From: CAWAMR01 sp963783095
Lineage (GTDB): Bacteria; Planctomycetota; Planctomycetia; Gemmatales; Gemmataceae
Direction: 5' to 3'
Assembly: GCA_963783095.1 (NCBI GenBank)
Contig: CAWAMR010000012.1
Coordinates: 248,001 to 312,000 of the forward strand
Length of the DNA stretch: 64,000 nt
In this document: positions 58,126-64,000 of the stretch, piece by piece
Layout of the letters: each line of letters starts with the position of its first letter
Position numbering within the stretch: position 1 is the stretch's first letter
Notes under the pieces: model-generated
The model's database searches: none
What the model saw: only the letters and a program-made list of their open reading frames with translations
Told to the model about the DNA's origin: nothing
Program-made: the position numbers and the translations under genes

Positions 58126-59108
58126 CTATCCCGTGTGAAGATGCGGGGATTGCAGCAGTTGCGCGTAGATGTCTTCCCGCAACTGATCCGGTTTGAAGAG
58201 GGCCAGACGACGACAATTCCCTTTCTCATCTTCCAGATCGTGATAAGTTTTCGCAACCGCCCAGACGCCCGCCTCTTGCAGACGGTCTCCCAAATAAATC
58301 CAGTCGTTGACGTGCAGCAACTCGGCGTGCGATGTGTTTTCGGGTTCCGTCAGATGTTGCAGAAAGCGTGGAATTTTTGCCAGTTCCTTAAGCCGATCAC
58401 GTTCGCGGGCCGAGGCGCGTGCCCAGTTCGGATATTCCTCGAGCCGGGCCGCGAGTCTTTTATCCTCGTCGGGATTGCCCCGAAGCAACGAGAACAACAC
58501 ATCCGCATCCGTATCGACCCGAGGATAGCGCAACTCGATGACCCGCAATCCTGCTTCCATGCTTCCTGACGCAATCCCTCCATGTCCTCGTCGAATTCCA
58601 CATCACTTACCAGATGCAACGAGCGGAGTCGATCCAAGCGAGGCTCCCTTATCAGCGCCGAAATCATGGAACTGGCATTCATCAACACAACTTGTCGAAG
58701 CGGTGCAAACTCAAAAAGAGTTACCTCATTGCCGAGGAATTGACGCGCTGAAGTCGAGATTTCCGCAACAAAGCCGCGATGGAAGTGCCATGACCCGCCG
58801 ATGCCAAAGAGGCGCGCTTTCAGCCAGTTCATTGGTTTGAGCATATTCGGCGTGAGTCGATACCGAAACGGCCGTTCCCAGGTCGTGCGATATGCCTCCA
58901 GCAATTCGCGTTCTTTTCGTGCCAGATCCGGCCAGCGGCGATCGGCGTCGCGAAGTTTCTCGATTTCAATTTGAATACGGATGAAATCGGCCCGATCTTT
59001 CTGGGCCGTCGCCGGCTGTGCGCTCAGCCAATCGGCATAGGCCAGGCGCGGCGCGTCGATGTCGGGTTGAGAAAGCACGGCTTTGAGCAACGCCGGTTCG
59101 TCGGACAT
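58126..59108 (-). CDS. TIGR02996-domain planctomycete protein (one frameshift)
   Basis: ATG 59108: MSDEPALLKAVLSQPDIDAP, RLAYADWL, the TIGR02996 'repeat-companion' N-terminal domain found in planctomycetes. The middle holds WHFHRGFVAEISTSARQFL, with LRR-like strands (LRQVVLMNASSMISAL, LDRLRSLHLVSDVEF). Near 58565 the frame changes and continues GLRVIELRYPRVDTDADVLF to the stop at 58126. About 325 residues. In this family the N-terminal domain precedes leucine-rich or pentapeptide-like repeats; the function is unknown. A MITE-like element lies in the gap upstream. Confidence 0.8.
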
Positions 59109-59315
59109 TATCGTTTCCGCAGATGGAAGGGAAAGTTGAGTCTTCTCGCTTGTGAATCGTACTTGGCGCTCATTTTTATAGTGTTCCATATTACAACGTC
59201 ATCCGGCAGAAGGACATGGCCGAGTCGATTCGCACATTCTCTGTCCTTCGATCGCGTTCAGTTCCGGGCATAAATATTTCGCCATACTCCAATCTTGAAT
59301 GATGTCGCCGATTCT

Positions 59316-59477
59316 CATCGTTTGCCGCTCCGCGGCGAAGTTCTTCTCTTGCCGCTCGGCGGCGTTAACCTACCACCATCAGAAGGCTTTGCGTCCAAAT
59401 GAAAGGCTTCGGATCGAGGCCAATTTGGCCGCGGAGCGGCAAGACCAAGACGTTCGCCGCGGAGCGGCAAACGATGA
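59316..59477. repeat. MITE-like element copy 2
   Basis: 162 bases with inverted ends TCATCGTTTGCCG ... CGGCAAACGATGA. It is the reverse-orientation relative of 10958-11120, also sharing flanking sequence (TAGT.GTACTCGTTGCGAATT). It lies between the TIGR02996 gene and the next kinase gene. Reading frames running through it into the kinase are artefacts. Confidence 0.8.
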
Positions 59478-59661
59478 TAGTTGTACTCGTTGCGAATTGT
59501 GTCATTTCAAGCTGTTCACACTTCTGCAAATTGACTCCGACGCACAAGGGCGAGCGGGAAAGAAAAAACAAACGCACACCGCAGGATTAGACTCTTGCCG
59601 ATTTTGCACTATAGTTGCCGTCGATGCCACTGTTTTCGTGGTATTCCCATGGTGCAATATC

Positions 59662-62600
59662 ATGCCCACAGCACTCCAATGCACGCAGGGTCATACTTGG
59701 GAACCGGATATTCCCTCAGGATTAGTGTGCGCGCGCTCACTCCTGGTTTGCCCAGAGTGCGGTTCTCCCGCAATTGAGGAGCCGTTTCCCACACTGTCCA
59801 TTAAAGCGCTGCCCAACAACGACTGCGATACGCCGACGACTCGATACCTTACTCCCGTCCCGAAACGCCCCATTTTTCCGGTGCTACCCGACTATGTCAT
59901 TCTGGAAGAATTGGGTCGTGGCGGGATGGGAGTCGTTTACAAAGCCCACCATCGGCCCCTCAATCGCCTTGTCGCAATCAAGATGCTTCTCGCCGGTAAT
60001 TCTGCCAACGAGGAACAGCGAATCCGATTTCTCATCGAAGCCGAGGCCGTTGCCCAACTTCAGCATCCCAATATCGTCCAGCTTTACGAAATCAGCGAAT
60101 ATGAGGGCCGGCCGTTTTTCGCACTGGAATATGTTGCGGGCGTGAGCCTGGCCCGATATCTCCAGGCGAAACCGCTGACACCGGATGAAGCCGTTGCCAT
60201 CCTGGAGCCGATCGTCTGGGCCGTTCAGCATGCCCACGAACGAGGGATTCTGCACCGCGATTTGAAGCCTGCAAATATCTTGATTTCGGAGTCGGAATCC
60301 GCGACGATCGCAAAAGAAGAAGTTCCGGCGAACCGGGTCGGAATGGGCGATCCGAAGACCGCGATTGCCAAAGTGGCCGATTTTGGACTCGCCAAACAGC
60401 TATTCGGCGTGCAGGATTTGACGGCCTCCGGGATGGCCATCGGAACGCCCAACTACATGGCTCCCGAAAACGCCTTGGGCAATGCCAAACAGATGGGGTT
60501 GCGATCCGACATTTTTTCCCTGGGCGCGATTCTCTACGAAATGCTGACCGGCAAACCGCCATTCTTGGCCGAGACCCCCGTTCAAACCATGATGAAGGTG
60601 GTTCACGAGGAGCCGGAAGCGATCTCCCGTCTTCAACCGAACGTCCCGCGCGATTTGACGACGATCTGCTACCGATGCCTGGAGAAAGACCCTGCTCGAC
60701 GCTACCCGAACGCGAAAGCGCTGGCAGATGATCTGCACCGGTTCCGCGCCGGCAAAGCGATCCTGGCTCGACCGGTGGGACAAATCGAATATGCCTGGAA
60801 ATGGGCAAAACGCCGGCCCGCGCGGCAGCATTGATTGTGCTCTTCATCCTCATCGGCGTCTGGGGCGTTCCCGGGTTTGCCGCCTTGTGGCTCCGGGCCG
60901 ACCATGCCCGAGAGCTGGAAGTCGTCGCCCGCGAGGAAGCCACGGAACTGGGGCAGCAGGAGCAGAAAGCACGCGAACTGGCCGAATGGAAGGTTTACTA
61001 CAGTCAAATTGCGCTGCGCGGAACGAGCATCACCAAAACCGAATCGGCGACTCCAACAATCAACTTCAGCTCTGCGATCCCAAAAAGCGAGGCTGGGAGT
61101 GGGATTTATTGCTGGCGCGAAATCACGCCGATCTTATGACCGTCCCCGATGCCTTCCCATCGCACGTCTACGACCTTGCGTTCAGCCCCGATGGATCGAT
61201 GCTGATGGCCTGCGGGGGCGACCCCTTTTCTTCAAAATCGCCGGGCCTGACTCGACTATGGTCATTTCCGCGTGGGGAAGAACTGGGGCAAACACCCAGT
61301 TTCCACCCCATCCACCGGGCCATTAGTTGGATGCCGGATGGTCGATCAGCCTTTTTCGCGTCGAATCAGGGGCAAATCTATCGCTGGGATTTGAAGCAAA
61401 ACCGCGTGACTCCCTTTCGGAAAATCGATGGAGGTCAAACATTTATCGCGCTGAGTCCCGACGGCACCAGGCTCCTCTCGATGGCTTACGAACGCGACGA
61501 GTTCCAGATGTGGGACACCTCAACCGGGGCGGAGATCTTTTCATCGCGCACGCGCCGAGGGCGGAGTATCCGACCTTCAGCCAGGATGGGAAGTATTTCG
61601 CGCCTCGACACCGACAACGATAGCGTGTGCATTTATCACGCTCAAACCGGCGAACTGTGGAAAAAGATCTTGAACGCCGGAATCAGGCCCCGGTTTCATC
61701 CGTCCGGGAAATACCTCATTTCGGTGCGAGGAATCGCCAATATCTGGAATCTGGAAACGGGCCAACTCAAACGAAATCTGGGAGGTGTGGAAGGCAGCGT
61801 CAAATCTGCCGATTTCAGCCCCGACGGCCAGAATGTCGCGACCGCAGGCGCGGATGGGACGGTACGCCTCTGGAACATCGACAGCGGCATGGTCGTCACA
61901 ACCTTTCGTGGACATCGCGGGCGGGTCAACTCGGTCTGTTTTCATCCCAGCGGGCGTTTCCTGGCATCCGGCGGCGAGCAGCCGGCCGATGTGAAAGTTT
62001 GGGACATTAGCCGAAAGCCGGAATTCTATACGATTCCTGCGAGCGGTCTGGGCGGGGAACCTCAAGCCATTGCCTTCGACCGCTCCGGCGATCGGATGTT
62101 CATCGCCGCAAAAAGTGGGAACCTTTTCATCAAATCGGTGGCTTCCGGTCAGGTCCAAAAGCATTTCAGCATCGACATGCTCGGCAAGTGGATGACACCG
62201 GCGACGGTTGCCGAGTTCTCACCCGACGCAACCCTTCTGGCCGCCATCTCGGGCACGGAAAATTCCATCCGCCTTTACGATACATCGACCGGGAATGAAT
62301 TACGCAAGTTGCAATCTGCCCCGCTTTCCAAGTTGTTTCAGGTGCACTGGAGCGCTGATGGCCGACGGCTCGTCGGCATTAGCCGGGAGGTTCCCGATCC
62401 GAAGACAAACAACCCGAAGCAACGACCGACGCGAACCATTTTCGTCTGGGATGTCGATGGCACGGAGGCGCTCGCCTCCTACACGACGGATTACCTGGTT
62501 GCACGTCGATTGCATGGTAGTGCCGCACTCAACGGCGATGGAACGCTCCTGGCTTACGACGAGTCGTTTGTTGACGAAGGGATCGAGAAACCAGAAGTAT

Positions 62601-63832
62601 CCTCGCAATCGATCCGGATCAGAGAACCGGTTTCCGGCCAAGTGGTTCGGGAAATCCCGTTGGCTGCCGGCGATACGGTAAGCATGATCCGCTTCAGCCC
62701 CGATGGGCAGACACTTGCCGTTTCGTTTCGGGATAATTCGATTCGTTTGTGGAACCTTCGCACCGGCGAACCATTGTTCAATCAGCCGATCAGCGGGCCG
62801 GGCACGGTTTTGTCCTTTCGTCCCGACGGCAGCCAGCTCGCCGGCGTCGATCGCGAACAGGTCAAGGTATGGGATCTTCAGGCGGGAGTGGAAGCCCTCG
62901 ACTTGCGTGGCGGCCAGCCTCGAATCTCGGATCGGGGCTTTAACCCCCAGTTAGCCTGGGGTCACGACGGGCGTCGGCTTGCAATCAGCAACGATCTTGA
63001 CGACGTCAGCGTCTGGATCGCACAGGAGCAACATACCCCGGAAGGTAAAGCGCAGCTATTCGCTACCGCACTTGCGCGAGCAAATGCCTGGCACGTTCGA
63101 GGAGCTGAGGCAAGTTTGCGCTACAGCAACTCGTTCGCGCTGAACTTCCACTTGAACCAGTTAGCGGGGAAAGAAATCCAGGATGAACTGGAATTGACCG
63201 TGTTGCGAGACATTTACATTCAGCTCGGGGATTTGGCCAAAGCCCAAGGAATCTGGAGGAAATTATCTGAGATGGAGTGTCGTATCGATCCGGAAATCGG
63301 CAGTCGATTCTGTATCCTTTCGCTCAGTACTCGAGATATTTCGGCATATCAAACGATGGCGAAGAAGGTTCGCGAAGATTTTGGCCGGCTTCCTCCGAGC
63401 GGGAAAACTTTTGTCGGCCTGGCCCTGGTCCTTTCCCCAGAGAATGCGCTTTCAGTGGATGAACTGAATCAGATGACAGCGCTCAAAGATACTTGGCCGC
63501 AACGAGTTTATTGGAATCAACTGATTGGCGGGTTGGCGTATTATCGATCCGGACGCTACCAGGATGCAGCGACTTTCCTCGAAAAGGCGGCAGCGAAGCA
63601 TCCGAAGATTCAGAATGAGGCCTTGCAAGACCTGGTTTTGGCGATGACCTATCAACGGCTCCAGCGCCGTGCCGAGGCCATTCAATGTTGGGAACGCGGA
63701 CAAAAAGTGCTGGCGGAAGTTCGCGGCAGCTTTCGGCCGAATACCGTGAGACGAACACCGTCTCAGTGGGAGTGGTGGGAATGGGCTGCAGTACAATTGT
63801 TGGAGCGCGAGGCCGCAGAGCTTTTTAGATAG
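59662..63832 (+). CDS. Zinc-ribbon serine/threonine kinase-WD40 protein (two frameshifts)
   Basis: ATG 59662: MPTALQCTQGHTWEP with LVCPECGSP, a zinc-ribbon-like N-terminus (C/H/CxxC). Kinase domain (about 59880-60770): GRGGMGVVYKAH, VAIKML, HRDLKPANILI, DFGLAK, GTPNYMAPE, DIFSLGAILYEMLTG. A base is missing near 60822; the transmembrane segment (AALIVLFILIGVWGVPGFAAL) follows. A second is missing near 61010, after which NRIGDSNNQLQLCDPKKRGWEW and WD40 blades run to about 63030 (FSPDGQNVATAGADGTVRLWNID). A TPR-like tail ends the protein (YYRSGRYQDAATFLEKAAAKHP). About 1,390 residues. This kinase-TM-WD40 plan is characteristic of Gemmataceae; the WD40 part likely lies outside the membrane and may bind ligands or partners. 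Confidence 0.9.
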
Positions 63833-63912
63833 CGCGCCAGAGGACAGAAGACAGAGGACAGTCAGCGTCACGTGATCGACGATTCCGGCTTGGGCTGCTT
63901 CACCCCGGTCGT

Positions 63913-64000
63913 TCATGGTTGGTGCTCGTTATGACGTTCCGCGATGTCAGTCTCGCCCGTGTCAAAGCGCTCACCTAGAATGGCGTAGATATCCGCCAAG
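63913..64000 (-). CDS. C-terminal tail of a gene that starts beyond the window
   Basis: A minus-strand frame open at the window edge reads LADIYAILGERFDTGETDIA, then ERHNEHQP and TGA at 63913-63915. Codon use and composition look real. The family was not recognised with certainty; tails like this occur in small antitoxin-like proteins. Only 28 residues are visible. The rest of 63833-63912 holds GAGGACAGAAGACAGAGGACAG repeats and no gene. Confidence 0.45.
   Translation of the reverse strand, partial: LADIYAILGERFDTGETDIAERHNEHQP

Noticed and set aside
59299..59661. N-terminal extension of the zinc-ribbon kinase
   Set aside because: The extension runs through the MITE-like element; ATG 59662 begins the zinc-ribbon domain.
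63452..63916. 154-codon minus-strand frame opposite the end of the kinase-WD40 gene
   Set aside because: It lies mostly on the complement of the TPR tail of a recognised gene and has no domain features.
1..64000. tRNA, rRNA or tmRNA genes
   Set aside because: None recognised by eye on either strand; a covariance scan would be needed to exclude an isolated tRNA.

Overview
The window is chromosomal DNA from a planctomycete, most likely of the family Gemmataceae. The evidence is the gene content: a DUF1501 gene next to a PSCyt1/DUF1549/DUF1553 gene, several serine/threonine kinases fused to WD40, zinc-ribbon or membrane modules, WD40+HEAT secreted proteins, DUF1559-like proteins, a TIGR02996-type protein and many palindromic interspersed repeats. 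Genus is not resolvable by eye. Roughly 20 genes are broken by single-base indels, often in short homopolymers, while their protein similarity continues in the next frame. This looks more like unpolished sequence than mass pseudogenisation, so broken genes are described here as single genes with frameshifts.

Layout. 1-3573 (minus): DUF1501 + DUF1553 pair. 3799-9433 (minus): a hypothetical gene and then a diversity-generating retroelement (DGR). In transcription order the DGR holds a kinase-coiled coil-formylglycine-generating-enzyme (FGE) fusion as target with a variable repeat at its 3' end, an HRDC-type accessory gene, a reverse transcriptase, a template repeat and an intrinsic terminator. 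17 of the 24 template/variable differences fall on template adenines. 9594-12456: PQQ-type beta-propeller, a MITE-like element, a candidate sigma-54-driven structured RNA, a small conserved gene and an 8-bp microsatellite. 12468-18416: one giant C39-like/TPR gene. 18417-20975: repeat-rich region around an HTH gene. 20976-23386: Met/Gly/Asn-repeat secreted protein and a zinc-ribbon beta-helix-like membrane protein. 23489-28638 (minus): tandem WD40+HEAT paralogues. 28830-31485: metallo-beta-lactamase-fold hydrolase and a kinase. 31656-35236 (minus): nucleoside transporter and prolyl oligopeptidase. 35421-37163: ISKra4-like insertion sequence inside a palindromic repeat. 37336-44968: M24 peptidase, DUF190-CrcB fusion, tandem trypsin-like/TPR protein, DUF1559-like triplication and pterin dehydratase. 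45019-45573: pyrE. 45586-47662 (minus): AAA ATPase/small protein/HNH nuclease operon, a Septu-like defence candidate. 47701-51516: two kinases flanking a DUF433 gene. 51827-57904: alpha-2-macroglobulin. 58126-63832: TIGR02996-type gene and a zinc-ribbon kinase-WD40 gene. 63913-64000: tail of a gene that continues beyond the window.

How the genes fit together. Five Hanks-type kinases point to dense signalling. The DGR adds a way to diversify the ligand-binding lectin fold of one of them. The secreted beta-propellers, A2M, PSCyt proteins and proteases fit the large cell envelope of planctomycetes. The DGR, the AAA/HNH operon and the candidate sigma-54 RNA are the parts most worth follow-up.
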